A stretch of DNA of 64,000 bases, taken from positions 62,001-126,000 of the forward strand of contig JAGTRS010000001.1 in NCBI GenBank assembly GCA_018262195.1, in the 5' to 3' direction. The stretch's first letter is position 1. The number at the start of each line of letters is the position of its first letter. Source of the DNA: Pseudomonadota bacterium. GTDB taxonomy: Bacteria; Pseudomonadota; Gammaproteobacteria; Burkholderiales; Rhodocyclaceae. This document shows, piece by piece, positions 20,162 to 30,415 of this stretch. The position numbers were made by a program, and so were the translations under genes. Under the pieces are notes generated by a model. That model did not search any database, had not been told where the DNA came from, and saw nothing but the letters and a program-made list of their open reading frames with translations.

Positions 20162-21409
20162 GGTGGTCGGCATCGATGACCTTGACCTGCAGGAAATCGC
20201 CCGGCTGGGCATCGAAATGGCCGTCGAGGTAAACCAGACCATCGATTTCCGGCGCATCGGCCTTGGAACGGGCGATGGTGCCTTCTTCGTCCACTTCGTC
20301 GACCAGCACCTGGATGACCGTGTCGATCTTGGCGGCCAGCTTGTCGGCGGAAATGTCTTCCTGGACCTGCATCAGCCAGCGGCGGCGGTCTTCGCGGATT
20401 TCTTCCGGCAACAGTTCGCCCAGTTCGTTGGCCTTGGCCCCTTCGACCGGCGAGTAGGCGAAGGCACCGACGCGATCGAGCTTGGCGTCTTCGAGGAACT
20501 GGATCAGCTGGTCGAAATCTTCCTCGGTCTCGCCGGGGAAGCCGGTGATGAAGGTTGAGCGGATGACGATTTCCGGGCAGATCTCGCGCCATTTGGCGAT
20601 GCGTTCCAGCGTGTTCTCAGCCGAGGCCGGACGCTTCATCGCCTTCAGGATCTTCGGGCTGGCGTGCTGGAAGGGCACGTCGAGGTAAGGCAGGATCTTG
20701 CCTTCGGCCATCAGCGGGATGACGTCGTCGACCGACGGATACGGATAAACGTAGTGCAGGCGGACCCAGATACCGAAGCTGGCCAGCGCCTCGCACAACT
20801 CCTTGAGGCGCGACTTGACCGGCTTGCCGCCCCAGAAGGCGGTGCGGTACTTGAGATCGACACCGTAGGCGCTGGTGTCCTGCGAAATGACCAGGATTTC
20901 CTTGACGCCGGCCCGGGCCAGATTCTCGGCCTCGGCCAGCACATCGCCGACCGGCCGCGAGACCAGCGGGCCGCGCAGCGACGGGATGATGCAGAAGGTG
21001 CAGCTGTGGTTGCAGCCTTCGGAAATCTTCAGATAGGCGAAGTGGTCCGGCGTCAGGCGGATGCCCTGCGGCGGCAGCCCATGACCTCGTCGGCGGCATG
21101 CGGGCCGGTCACGGCGAGCACAGCCGGGTGCGTGGTCTGGACGATGTCACCCTTGGCGCCGAGGCAGCCGGTGACGATGACCTTGCCGTTCTCGTTCAGC
21201 GCCTCGCCGATGGCGTCGAGCGACTCCTCGACGGCCGCGTCGATGAAGCCGCAGGTGTTGACGATCACCAGGTCGGAATTGTCGTAGCTCGGCGAAATCT
21301 CGTAGCCTTCGGCGCGCAGCTTGGTCAGGATGCGCTCTGCGTCGGAGGAAGCCTTGGGGCAGCCCAGGGAAACGAAGCCGACGGTCGGCACTTTTTGCTG
21401 AATAGTCAT
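20136..21409 (-). pseudogene. rimO: Ribosomal protein S12 methylthiotransferase RimO, interrupted by frameshift plus apparent small deletion near 21078
   Basis: N-terminal half [28 protein letters not shown]...[10 protein letters not shown] in frame ending 21053; radical-SAM half [36 protein letters not shown]... continues in another frame to 20136. Confidence 0.85.
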
Positions 21410-21465
21410 GCGATGAAAACCTTATCCGGACTGGCCGGCAAACAAAGGGCGTATTTTACAGGCAC

Positions 21466-22800
21466 TTAACCGGGCAGACGGGCAAGGGCCTGTTTCAATG
21501 CCTCAAAACATTGCGGGTCGATGGCCGTGCCGACGTTTTCGGCCATGATCTCCAGTGTCTTCGGGATCGGCACGGCACCGCGATACGGGCGCTCGGCGGT
21601 GATCGCATCGAAGATGTCGGCAGTCGTGATGATCCGCGTTTCGAGACAGATTTCATCGGCCATCACACCGCGCGGATAGCCCTTGCCGTCCAGCCGCTCG
21701 TGATGGGCCGCCGAGACGCGGGCAAGTTCCGAGAAAGCGTCGATCCGCGACAGGATGGCCTCGGTATAGGCGGCATGCGCCTGCACCGCTGCCCACTCGT
21801 CGGCGTCCAGCTTGCCCGGCTTGTCGAGCACGCTGTTACTGACGCCGAGCTTGCCGACGTCGTGCAGCAACGCGCCGCGTTTCAACCAACGCCGGCGTTC
21901 CGCCGACAGGCCAAGCGCCTCGGCGATCAGGTCGGTGTAGAGCGCGACGCGGGCGCTGTGGCCACTGGTATAGGGGCTCTTCGAGTCGACTACCTGACCG
22001 AAGGCAGCGGCAATGTCGTCGAGATAGTCATCATCGAGCGCCACGACATGCGAGGCGGGCTCAAGGGCCAACACGGCGGCCATGATGTCTGGTGCCACCA
22101 GCGTGGCCCAGAAGGTTTCGTCTGCCACCGCCTCGACTGCCTCGACCAGCACCGGGTCGAACCAGCGCCCGGCCCGCAGCCGGATTTCTTCCAGCGCCGC
22201 CTGTGGCCCACCGGCCGTGTGAAAAACATCGATAACCTGAGCCAGCAGCGCAATTCGCGAATAGAGCGGAATCGCCTCGCCGGCCAGCCGCTCGGGCTTG
22301 CCCTCGCCATTGAAATGTTCGTCCAGGCTGTAAATGCCGGCCGAGACGCTTTCCGGAAAGCGCAGTAGCCGGGCGATTTCGGCGCCACGCTGGCAACGGG
22401 TGGCGATCAGTTCGGTCGCGATCTGCTCGCCGTCGCGCATGATCGTCAGCACACTGCGGAAACGCTCAGCCAGTCCGGCTTTCAGCCCGGTGTGGCTGAG
22501 CACGAACTGGAGCACCTTGGGCAGGCTGTCGCCGACTGTCTTGAAATCGCGCTTGAAACTCAGGTCGTCGGTCAGGTAGAGCTCGCAGATACGCGCCGCG
22601 TTACTGCTGCAGCCCAGGTCTTTCAGCAGCAGCGTGTAATAGAGATTCCACAACTCCCCCTCATCAAGCCCGATTCGCCGCCCGACATGCATGCCGATCC
22701 AGCAACAACGGACGCAATGCCCCTCCGGCTGGCCTTCGGTAATGTCCAGCGCGTGGCTGAGCGCCGAAATCAGTTCAGACAGCTTGAGATTAGAAGTCAT
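21466..22800 (-). CDS. HD-GYP domain c-di-GMP phosphodiesterase-like protein
   Basis: HDVGKLGVSN and HHERLDGKGYPRG motifs. Confidence 0.93.
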   Translation of the reverse strand: MTSNLKLSELISALSHALDITEGQPEGHCVRCCWIGMHVGRRIGLDEGELWNLYYTLLLKDLGCSSNAARICELYLTDDLSFKRDFKTVGDSLPKVLQFVLSHTGLKAGLAERFRSVLTIMRDGEQIATELIATRCQRGAEIARLLRFPESVSAGIYSLDEHFNGEGKPERLAGEAIPLYSRIALLAQVIDVFHTAGGPQAALEEIRLRAGRWFDPVLVEAVEAVADETFWATLVAPDIMAAVLALEPASHVVALDDDYLDDIAAAFGQVVDSKSPYTSGHSARVALYTDLIAEALGLSAERRRWLKRGALLHDVGKLGVSNSVLDKPGKLDADEWAAVQAHAAYTEAILSRIDAFSELARVSAAHHERLDGKGYPRGVMADEICLETRIITTADIFDAITAERPYRGAVPIPKTLEIMAENVGTAIDPQCFEALKQALARLPG

Positions 22801-22929
22801 GGGAATGTCAGAGGTGGAAGGATGGTGGGTATTTACCGCTCATTATGATTCAGCAAAAACGCCGCAGTTCCGATAAATACAAAAATCATCGGAAACTACC
22901 ATTCACTTCTGGCATGCAGTGAGGCTTGC

Positions 22930-23280
22930 CTACCAGTCGGCGCCATCAAAGGGCAGCATCGGATGACCGCGCAACACCGTCTCGGAAAAGATGATGCCGC
23001 CCCCCGGCAAACCAACCCGCCCCGCTTCAAATACCGCTTGAAACACGGTCTCCAGAAAATCCTGCTCGACCAGGAGCAAGACCACATCGCGTTCCCGAAA
23101 GAACATCTGCCCGGTCCTGATCCGCTGACTCCCCACTCCCCGGGCGTGGTGATGTGAAATCGACAATACCCCCGGCGCTTCACAGAACTGTTCGATGAGT
23201 TTTTGTCCGAGCCCAGTTTCGACAATGGCAGTGATCAGTTGTTTTTCGACGCCACGGCCGATGTGCGCCAGGACGCTCAT
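22930..23280 (-). CDS. PII-like signalling protein (second copy)
   Basis: MSVLAHIGRGVEKQLITAIVETGLGQKLIEQFCEAPGVLSISHHHARGVG...; ATGA-coupled to next gene. Confidence 0.75.
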   Translation of the reverse strand: MSVLAHIGRGVEKQLITAIVETGLGQKLIEQFCEAPGVLSISHHHARGVGSQRIRTGQMFFRERDVVLLLVEQDFLETVFQAVFEAGRVGLPGGGIIFSETVLRGHPMLPFDGADW

Positions 23281-23660
23281 GGCTTCTTGGTCTCGACGTG
23301 GATGCCGAAGCGGGCGGCGACCTCGTGCGGAACGTGGGTTGCCATCCGGTTGATCGGCGATACCCACAGGATGCCCATGCCCGGTGTATCCATCTTGGCG
23401 CAGACGAAGATGCGCTCGAAGATGATGTCCGCCTGATCGGCCGGCGCCACGATGTAAATCACTTCCTTTTCGGCATTGATGGTCAGGCCGAGGATGCCCA
23501 TGCGCTTTTGTCGAACACCGGTGCCATGGGCATGGAAGATCGTGGCTCCCTGGGCGCCAGCTTCCTGCGCCGTCTGAACCACCAGATCGGCCATGCCGCG
23601 CTGGACGATGGCCGTAATCAGCACCGCATCCGTCAAAACGATCATGCCGCTTTGGCTCAT
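23277..23660 (-). CDS. PII-like signalling protein
   Basis: MSQSGMIVLTDAVLITAIVQRGMADLVVQTAQEAGAQGATIFHAHGTG...; ATGA-coupled to DUF1538 gene. Confidence 0.8.
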   Translation of the reverse strand: MSQSGMIVLTDAVLITAIVQRGMADLVVQTAQEAGAQGATIFHAHGTGVRQKRMGILGLTINAEKEVIYIVAPADQADIIFERIFVCAKMDTPGMGILWVSPINRMATHVPHEVAARFGIHVETKKP

Positions 23661-25375
23661 GTTGTCTTCGCTCCTTGATTTGAACGCGTTTTCCAGTCGA
23701 TCCACAGGCCAAAGGACATGACGCTGATGATCGGCCCGACCGAACACATAGCCAGAATCCCGAAGCCCTCAACGGCACCCACCGCTTCCGCAAGGCCGAC
23801 GCCGAGCGCCAGCAACAGGGGCACGGTGACCGGACCTGTGGTCACACCAGCGCTGTCCCAGGCCAGATTGACGAGTTCCTCCTTCGAAAACCAGGTCAGC
23901 GCAAGCGCGATCGCGTAGGCTCCCAGCAACAAGGCAGCAAGGTTCAGGCTGAAAAGAATCTTGGCCACGCCAACCGCCGCACCGACACCGACGCCAAGCG
24001 CGACGGCGCGAATCAGAAGGCGCTTCTTGAAGGCTCCATCAGTCAGGTTCTCGACGGTCAGCCCCATGGCGTTGAGCGCCGGTTCAGCCATGGTCGCCCC
24101 AAAGCCAATGCAGAAAGCAAAGATCAGCACCATGGTCAGGCCAAGCATTCGTGGATAGAGCGGCGGCGCTCCCGACAACCGGTGTTTGGAAAAGGCCCAA
24201 GGCACATTGTTGCCGGCCTCGTTCCCCAGTGCGACCAAGCCCTCGGTCAGGCCAACGTTGAAAATCATCATGCCAAGCAAGGCCACCACGATGCCGTAGG
24301 TCAATACACTGACGTGCTTGATGCGCTGGCGAAGCACAAAGCGCTGCATGATGAAAAGCAGCAGAACCAGCGGCAGAACAGCACGACAAGCCCCAAGCAT
24401 TTCAGCGACCGGCGTCTGCTCAAACCACGCCTGTTCGCCGGAGGCAGTCAAAATCGCCTGCGTCATGCCCTGCCCGTCGAGGTAAATAGCCACACCTAGC
24501 ACGCCGATCACCGGCAGCAACGAGGCCAGTGTCACGATACCGAAGCCGGATAGCGGGTTTTCGCCCCGCCCGGTCGAGGCCGCCAGACCAATACCGACGG
24601 CCAGCACCAGCGGCACGGTTACCGGGCCAGTGGTAATCCCGCCACAATCCCAGGCCAGACCCAACACCTTGTCCAGCCCCGGGGTCAACGCGGCATAAAC
24701 CGTCATCGCCAGACAAACGGGAACAATGATCGCCACCAGCGTTTTCAGTCGCCAGCCAAACATCGAACGCAGCAAGCCGAGAACGACCGCGGCACCAACG
24801 CTACATGCCACCGCCAGCACAAGGAGAAGCACATTCGAACCAAGCAGTGATTTGAGCAAGGCTGCATGTTCGGCCGAAACCGAGGCTCCGGCCGCCTGCA
24901 GCGCGCCGATGGCCGGCTCTGCGACCGTGGCTGCGGCACCAAGCAGGCAACCAAACATCAGGATGGCCAGCGAACTGGAACGGCTCGGCATCAAAAACCC
25001 GATATTTTCGGCAAAGGGCATCAGCCCGAGCTTGACGCCTTCCATGAAGAACATCAGCCCGAGGATCACTGCACCAATGCCCAGCCCGATCACTTCAGCC
25101 TCGTCCGGCGTAGCGCGCAGCGCCAGTGCCTGGAAGGCAATCAGCATCAAGGCCAGCGGAATGACTGCCCACATCTGCTCACTGAGGCGAACGGATACGT
25201 ATGGTGTCAGCAAGCGATGCAAGTCGACCAGTCGCAAACGCGCTCGCGTCTTCGGCATGCTCCGCTCCATCGCATAGACTTCGCTGTAGCTGATCTGGCG
25301 ATGCTGCCGGCGAACGGCGGACAGATAATCGCCGTAGCGGATATTTTTCTCTTGGCCTTGCTCAAGCTTGGACAT
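23657..25375 (-). CDS. DUF1538 domain-containing membrane protein, tandem-duplicated
   Basis: WDCGGITTGPVTVPLVLAVGIGLA and WDSAGVTTGPVTVPLLLALGVGLA internal repeats; many TM helices. Confidence 0.85.
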   Translation of the reverse strand: MSKLEQGQEKNIRYGDYLSAVRRQHRQISYSEVYAMERSMPKTRARLRLVDLHRLLTPYVSVRLSEQMWAVIPLALMLIAFQALALRATPDEAEVIGLGIGAVILGLMFFMEGVKLGLMPFAENIGFLMPSRSSSLAILMFGCLLGAAATVAEPAIGALQAAGASVSAEHAALLKSLLGSNVLLLVLAVACSVGAAVVLGLLRSMFGWRLKTLVAIIVPVCLAMTVYAALTPGLDKVLGLAWDCGGITTGPVTVPLVLAVGIGLAASTGRGENPLSGFGIVTLASLLPVIGVLGVAIYLDGQGMTQAILTASGEQAWFEQTPVAEMLGACRAVLPLVLLLFIMQRFVLRQRIKHVSVLTYGIVVALLGMMIFNVGLTEGLVALGNEAGNNVPWAFSKHRLSGAPPLYPRMLGLTMVLIFAFCIGFGATMAEPALNAMGLTVENLTDGAFKKRLLIRAVALGVGVGAAVGVAKILFSLNLAALLLGAYAIALALTWFSKEELVNLAWDSAGVTTGPVTVPLLLALGVGLAEAVGAVEGFGILAMCSVGPIISVMSFGLWIDWKTRSNQGAKTT

Positions 25376-25607
25376 ATTGTCAATTTTGCCACAACAAGCG
25401 ACGGCCCCGAGGTAAAACCAGGGAAATCAATCAGCGGGGGAATCGCAATAATTGACGGAAACAAGCCCTAAGGCGACTTTTACAAGAGGCTTACGCTGAC
25501 GCACGGCGGAAAAAAGGCCAGGGATCAGAATCCGGCCGGGCTAATTGCGGCTGAGCAGGGAGCGCCGCAATTCCGATACGCTCGGATAAAGGAGGCTTCG
25601 TACCTGA

Positions 25608-28600
25608 TCAACGCCTGAGCCATTTCAGCAGCATCGCGTAAAGGGCTTCCGGCTCCACCGGCTTCGAAAGGAAATCGTTCATGCCTGCCTCGAGACACTT
25701 GTCGCGATCCTCACTGAAGGCATTGGCCGTCATGGCGATGATGGGCAGGTTTTCGCGGCCGGATAACCGGCGGATCTGACGGGTGGTGGCCAGACCATCC
25801 ATGACCGGCATCTGCATGTCCATCAACACCAACTGGTAATCGTTCGCCTCGACGAGGGCCAGCGACTCCCTGCCGTTCGCGGCCACATCGATCATCCAGC
25901 CGATTTCTTCAAGAATAGCCAGTGCGACTTCCTGATTGATCGGCTCATCTTCGACCAGAAGAATCCGCGCGCCGCCAAATTCGGTTTTCAGGGTGGACTC
26001 GGCATCCGATCTCGTCGGACTATCGCCGGCCAGCAGAGCGTCCCCGGTTTGGCCGGAAATAACAGCCAGATGCCGGGACAGGCAGTCGTTGAGCATGCTG
26101 GGCGACAAGGGTTTGAGCAGCACTTCGGCAAAACCCACTCTGGTAGCATCTTCGAGAATCTCGGGATCGCTGGAGGCAGTGACCAGGATGGCCAGAGGCT
26201 GCTGCCGCAAAGGCAGAGCGCGCAATCGGGTCAATGTTTCGAAACCATCCATGCCGGGCATCAGCAAATCAATCAAAACCAGTTCGTAGGGCTTGCCGTT
26301 CCGCTCAGCAGATTCGATTTCCTGTAGTGCGACAGCCCCCCCGGCCGCACCTTCGCCCTCCAGCCCGATCATGCGCAGCAACTGCGACTGCACCAGCCGC
26401 GTCACCGGCATGTCATCAATCACCAGCGCCCGTTTGCCGCGCAGGCTGGGAATGCGATGGCGCCCGTTCGCCGACCGGACTCGCCCGAGGCGAGCCGTCA
26501 GCCAGAAAGTGCTGCCGACGCCCAAAGTACTCTCGGCGCCTGCCTCACCGTCCATCAATTGGGCCAAGCGTCGCGTGATGGCCAAACCAAGGCCGGTTCC
26601 GCCATAGCGACGCGTTGTCGTGCTGTCGCCCTGCTCGAACACCTGGAACAGGCGCGGCAGCTTTTCAGGGGCAATGCCGACCCCCGAGTCCTCGACCTCG
26701 AAGCGGATCAGGACATCGTCGGCGTTTTCCTCGATCATCCGGGCGCGCAACACGATGCTGCCGTAGTCGGTAAATTTGACTGCATTGCCAAGATAGTTGA
26801 TCAGTGCCTGACCGAGGCGCGTTGCATCGCCCATCAGCACGCCCAGACCGGCGTCGGCATCGATCACCAGTTCAAGACGTTTCTCGCGAACCCGGTCGAT
26901 CACCATCGAGGAAGCGCGCATCAGGAGTTCCTCGAGATTGAACTCCGACTTGTCGAGGACCAGCTTGTTCGCTTCGATCTTGGAAATATCGAGGATGTCA
27001 TTGATCACGCCCAGCAAGTGATCGGCGCTCGAGGCGATCTTGCCGAGCTTGTCGGCCTGCGCCGGATCGGTAACCGTGCGCCGCAGCACGTAAGTCAGGC
27101 CGACAATGGCATTCATCGGTGTCCGGATTTCATGGCTCATGTTGGCCAGGAACGCACTCTTTGCCCTCGACGCGGCCTCGGCCGCCTCATGCGCCACGGC
27201 CAGTTCGGCGGTGCGTGCCTCGACCAGTTCCTCCAGATGATGGCGGTGAAGTTCCAGTTCATCGGCATTGCGGCGCTTCTCGGTGACATCTTCCTTGACT
27301 GCGACGTAATGGGTAACGTGACCATCCTGACGAATGGGCATGATCGTCAGGCGTTCGGTGTAGGTTTCACCACTCTTGCGCTGATTGATCAACTCGCCCT
27401 GCCAAAGCAGGCCGCGCGACAACGTCGCCCACATGTCAGTGTAGGTTTCCTGCGGCGTCAGACCAGAACTCAGCATGCGCGGCGTCTGCCCGATGGCCTC
27501 CTCGCGACTGAAGCCGGAAATGCGGACAAACGCCTCATTGACGTATTCGATATTGCCGTCGACATCGGTAATCAGGATGCCCTCGTTGCTCTGCTCGACG
27601 GCCATGGAGAGCAGGAGCAACTGCCTTTCAGCCATCTTGCGGGCAGTGATGTCGATCCGGTTGCCGACCAGGTAACCACTGGGTGTGCGATTTTCGATAA
27701 TCAGCAGCCAGCGCCCGTCACCCAGTTCCTGCTCGATCGTCAAACCATCCGGATGCTGATGCTGGGCGACGCGACGCTTGACCCAGCCGTCGATGTCGCC
27801 TTGCGCATCCGGATACTGGCCGCGCTCGGCACCTTTACGAATGATGTCCTCGAAGCGCATGCCAGGAACGATCAGGTCGCGGCTGGTGGAATAAATATCC
27901 AGATAGGTTTCGTTGCAGATAACCAGTCGATCTTCTTCATCGTAGATCGTGAAGCCTACCGAGACGTTTTCAACGGCCTCCCGCAGCAGTTTGGCCGATT
28001 TCTCAGCCGCCAGCTCCAGGTCTTTGCGCGCCGTGATGTTTTGCCCAATACCCCGATAGCCTGCAAAGCGCCCCTCCTTGTCGAAGTATGGAACACCGCT
28101 GGCCAAAAGCCACAAGCGCTCGCCCCTATCATTCAGCAGGCAGTATTCAAAATCGCGGAATGGCACCCGGCTTTCAAGAACGGCCAGATGATTCGTCAGA
28201 ACCTCTCGTGAATTGACTTCATCGTTCAGCCAGAGCTCGCTGCGCGACTTGCCCAAGGCCTTTTGGGGATCAATACCGCAGATGCGCTGAAGGTTCTCGG
28301 AAAAATAGGAAAACCGCAGACTGGCATCCGTTTCCCAAAGCCAGTCAGCCGAACTCTCTGAAAAATCACGAAATCTTTGATTGGACGCTTCAAGATCTTC
28401 ATTGGTCTGGACGACATGTTGCTCGACACGGCCAACGCGACGGTGCAGCGCCAGCATCAGCAGAACGATGAAAACCACGCATGCCGCTCCAACGAAAAAC
28501 AAAAGTTGGGTACGTGACGTCCGTTCCGCAGCGGTATCCCGCAAAATGGCCATCGAAGCGACCGGCTGCTGATTGTTATCCGGCAAGGCAATCAGTCGGC

Positions 28601-29429
28601 CCGACCAGATACGCTCTCCCTTGGTCACGTCGAAAATGCCCGGATCGCTGCCCCTGGCAAACGCCTGCCAGGAGGCAATCAGCGATGCAGGAGCCCCGGG
28701 GAAAGACTGGCTGAGCAAGGCGATATCGGCATGATCACCCCAGTTTCCTGTCAGACCAAAGGCCTTCTTGCCGTTGGCAAACGCCTCGGCTGAAGAATAG
28801 GCCTTATGCACCGCCGTCAGCACCTCCAGACCTGTCAGCCGCTTGATTTCCCGGGCAAAGGACTCAACCTCCATGCCCAACTCGACATAACCGATCAAGA
28901 CCCCATTGACACGCCAGGGCATGACCTGTCTGAGCGTAAAGACGGAAGTCGTCCCAAGTTCGAGACCCGTCGTCATCTGGCCGCTTGCCTCGGCATCCAG
29001 CAAACCTTTGCGGCGCACCTCATCCCCGGCTCGCTCCGGATCGTGCACGCGCAAAAGCACGCGACGATCGAGCGAAATGAAATACCAGTGACTAAGGTCA
29101 AACTGGGCATGCAATTCGCGGTACCTGGGTGCTGCCAAGGCCAGCAGAGCAGCGCGATCGCCCCGCTGCATCGCCTCGATAAACCGGTTGTCACCAACAA
29201 CCTGTGTCGCCATCCAGCGTAAATGGCGACCGTTAATATCGACCATATCCTGCCAGATGCGCTCGACTTGCTCGCTTGCGAGCGCCGTTCGCTCAGTTTC
29301 GCGCCAATCCAGATAAGCCGCGAAGCTGACCAATATCAGCATGGCCAGCCCAATGGTGGCCACCAGTACCGGCATGATGATCTGCCGGCGGAAACGCAGG
29401 ACTGACGACGGGGAAGTCATCTTGGACAC
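25608..29429 (-). CDS. PAS-containing hybrid sensor histidine kinase/response regulator, 1273 aa
   Basis: N-terminal TM plus periplasmic sensor, several PAS domains, [21 protein letters not shown], two receiver domains ([22 protein letters not shown]). Confidence 0.93.
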   Translation of the reverse strand: MSKMTSPSSVLRFRRQIIMPVLVATIGLAMLILVSFAAYLDWRETERTALASEQVERIWQDMVDINGRHLRWMATQVVGDNRFIEAMQRGDRAALLALAAPRYRELHAQFDLSHWYFISLDRRVLLRVHDPERAGDEVRRKGLLDAEASGQMTTGLELGTTSVFTLRQVMPWRVNGVLIGYVELGMEVESFAREIKRLTGLEVLTAVHKAYSSAEAFANGKKAFGLTGNWGDHADIALLSQSFPGAPASLIASWQAFARGSDPGIFDVTKGERIWSGRLIALPDNNQQPVASMAILRDTAAERTSRTQLLFFVGAACVVFIVLLMLALHRRVGRVEQHVVQTNEDLEASNQRFRDFSESSADWLWETDASLRFSYFSENLQRICGIDPQKALGKSRSELWLNDEVNSREVLTNHLAVLESRVPFRDFEYCLLNDRGERLWLLASGVPYFDKEGRFAGYRGIGQNITARKDLELAAEKSAKLLREAVENVSVGFTIYDEEDRLVICNETYLDIYSTSRDLIVPGMRFEDIIRKGAERGQYPDAQGDIDGWVKRRVAQHQHPDGLTIEQELGDGRWLLIIENRTPSGYLVGNRIDITARKMAERQLLLLSMAVEQSNEGILITDVDGNIEYVNEAFVRISGFSREEAIGQTPRMLSSGLTPQETYTDMWATLSRGLLWQGELINQRKSGETYTERLTIMPIRQDGHVTHYVAVKEDVTEKRRNADELELHRHHLEELVEARTAELAVAHEAAEAASRAKSAFLANMSHEIRTPMNAIVGLTYVLRRTVTDPAQADKLGKIASSADHLLGVINDILDISKIEANKLVLDKSEFNLEELLMRASSMVIDRVREKRLELVIDADAGLGVLMGDATRLGQALINYLGNAVKFTDYGSIVLRARMIEENADDVLIRFEVEDSGVGIAPEKLPRLFQVFEQGDSTTTRRYGGTGLGLAITRRLAQLMDGEAGAESTLGVGSTFWLTARLGRVRSANGRHRIPSLRGKRALVIDDMPVTRLVQSQLLRMIGLEGEGAAGGAVALQEIESAERNGKPYELVLIDLLMPGMDGFETLTRLRALPLRQQPLAILVTASSDPEILEDATRVGFAEVLLKPLSPSMLNDCLSRHLAVISGQTGDALLAGDSPTRSDAESTLKTEFGGARILLVEDEPINQEVALAILEEIGWMIDVAANGRESLALVEANDYQLVLMDMQMPVMDGLATTRQIRRLSGRENLPIIAMTANAFSEDRDKCLEAGMNDFLSKPVEPEALYAMLLKWLRR

Positions 29430-29651
29430 AGACAGTTTTTTAGAATTTGATGTATTACTTAAGTATAACCTGATACAGCGTATGGACTTTGCTTATCCCC
29501 CGACTTTCCAGCAAAGCCAAAGCGAATTCCAGTCGGGAATCGCAACAACGTAGCCAGATGATTGGTTCTCCAACCGCCCACTAAAACGCCGCCGAGGACA
29601 ATTATTGACCTGCAAAAAGGAAGAAATACGTGCCAAAACGCGGATATTGGT

Positions 29652-29657
29652 TATAAT
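29652..29657 (+). promoter_or_regulatory. -10 element of tRNA-Val with GC-rich discriminator
   Basis: TATAAT followed by GCGCGCCC, directly upstream of tRNA. Confidence 0.55.
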
Positions 29658-29669
29658 GCGCGCCCTTCA

Positions 29670-29745
29670 GCGTTCTTAGCTCAGTTGGTAGAGCGTCTGC
29701 CTTACACGCAGAATGTCGGCGGTTCGAGCCCGTCAGGACGCACCA
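29670..29745 (+). tRNA. tRNA-Val (anticodon TAC), encoded CCA
   Basis: GCGTTCTTAGCTCAGTTGGTAGAGCGTCTGCCTTACACGCAGAATGTCGGCGGTTCGAGCCCGTCAGGACGCACCA folds into a cloverleaf, 76 nt. Confidence 0.95.
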
Positions 29746-29776
29746 AATTCCACTCCGATGAAATTCATCGAAGTCC

Positions 29777-29804
29777 AAAAAACCCCGCCAATGCGGGGTT
29801 TTTT
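29777..29804 (+). terminator. Intrinsic terminator after tRNA-Val
   Basis: AACCCCGC-CAAT-GCGGGGTTTTTT. Confidence 0.85.
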
Positions 29805-30030
29805 GCATCTCAACCGGGAAAAAATCCAGAACAGCGCGCGCAGGCGTTGAGAGGCATCAACCTCTGAACGACCGCTTGACGGCGTACTCGCCCAAGGGCG
29901 ACACGTCGGCCGGCGCCGCCGCTCAGTCGTCGCGCCTGGTCACTCGGCAATGGGCAGCAAATCAATCGGACATTGCCAGATCGTTGCTAACCCCAGCCTC
30001 CCCACCCGGCGATGGGTATCAGGCACTAGC

Positions 30031-30159
30031 TCAGCGAGGAATCAGCGGATGGGGCGCTGACTTCTCCTGTTTCTTGACTTGCTTGGCCACTTTCTTTTCC
30101 TTCTGGGTCAAGACTGCCTGTTTCTTGCCTTCCTTGGTTCCGTGCTTTTCCTTGCCCAT
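30031..30159 (-). CDS. Small lysine-rich protein, 42 aa (not in supplied ORF track)
   Basis: MGKEKHGTKEGKKQAVLTQKEKKVAKQVKKQEKSAPHPLIPR*, GGAGAAAG Shine-Dalgarno; motif F promoter upstream. Confidence 0.65.
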   Translation of the reverse strand: MGKEKHGTKEGKKQAVLTQKEKKVAKQVKKQEKSAPHPLIPR

Positions 30160-30219
30160 GGTCTTTCTCCTGTAGTCGATGGTGGAATTTTGAAACTAGC
30201 CAGAAATCGATTGCCTGTA

Positions 30220-30235
30220 TGTTCGCGAGCGTACA
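30220..30235. promoter_or_regulatory. Crp/Fnr-like palindrome, site F (TGTTCGCGAGCGTACA), divergent promoter
   Basis: -10-like TAGTTT (minus, 30198-30193) and TATCAT (plus, 30257-30262), both 37 nt from motif start. Confidence 0.6.
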
Positions 30236-30415
30236 TATCGATTTGGCTTTGTTCTGTATCATGCAAATTGGTTGGGGATTACATAAATGACTGGCGCCCA
30301 TGGCAGCCGGCCTTGAATTTGAGAAAGCACAAAAAACCCTGACACCGATCGACACCAGCAGCATGTGTCATCAAATTTCCGAGAAGTGCCGAGCGGATAA
30401 AACAATGGAGGCGCG

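Noticed and set aside
20136-21409. Programmed frameshifting in rimO
   Set aside because: No slippery sequence at 21078 and conserved residues are missing as well, so a lesion or assembly error is more likely.
21446-21462. AGGGCGTATTTTACAG resembles one TIR of the MITE-like element
   Set aside because: Only a partial match, no partner inverted repeat nearby; likely coincidence.
25490-25505. CTTACGCTGACGCACG resembles the stress palindrome
   Set aside because: Mismatch inside the fixed GT, and the minus-strand hexamer at offset 37 (GGGCTT) is not -10-like.
25543-25572. AATTGCGGC...GCCGCAATT hairpin between DUF1538 and hybrid kinase genes, considered as riboswitch or terminator
   Set aside because: No U-tract and no recognisable riboswitch consensus; function cannot be claimed.
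26457-28211. 584-aa plus-strand ORF opposite the hybrid kinase
   Set aside because: Antisense shadow of a well-supported PAS/HK/REC coding sequence.
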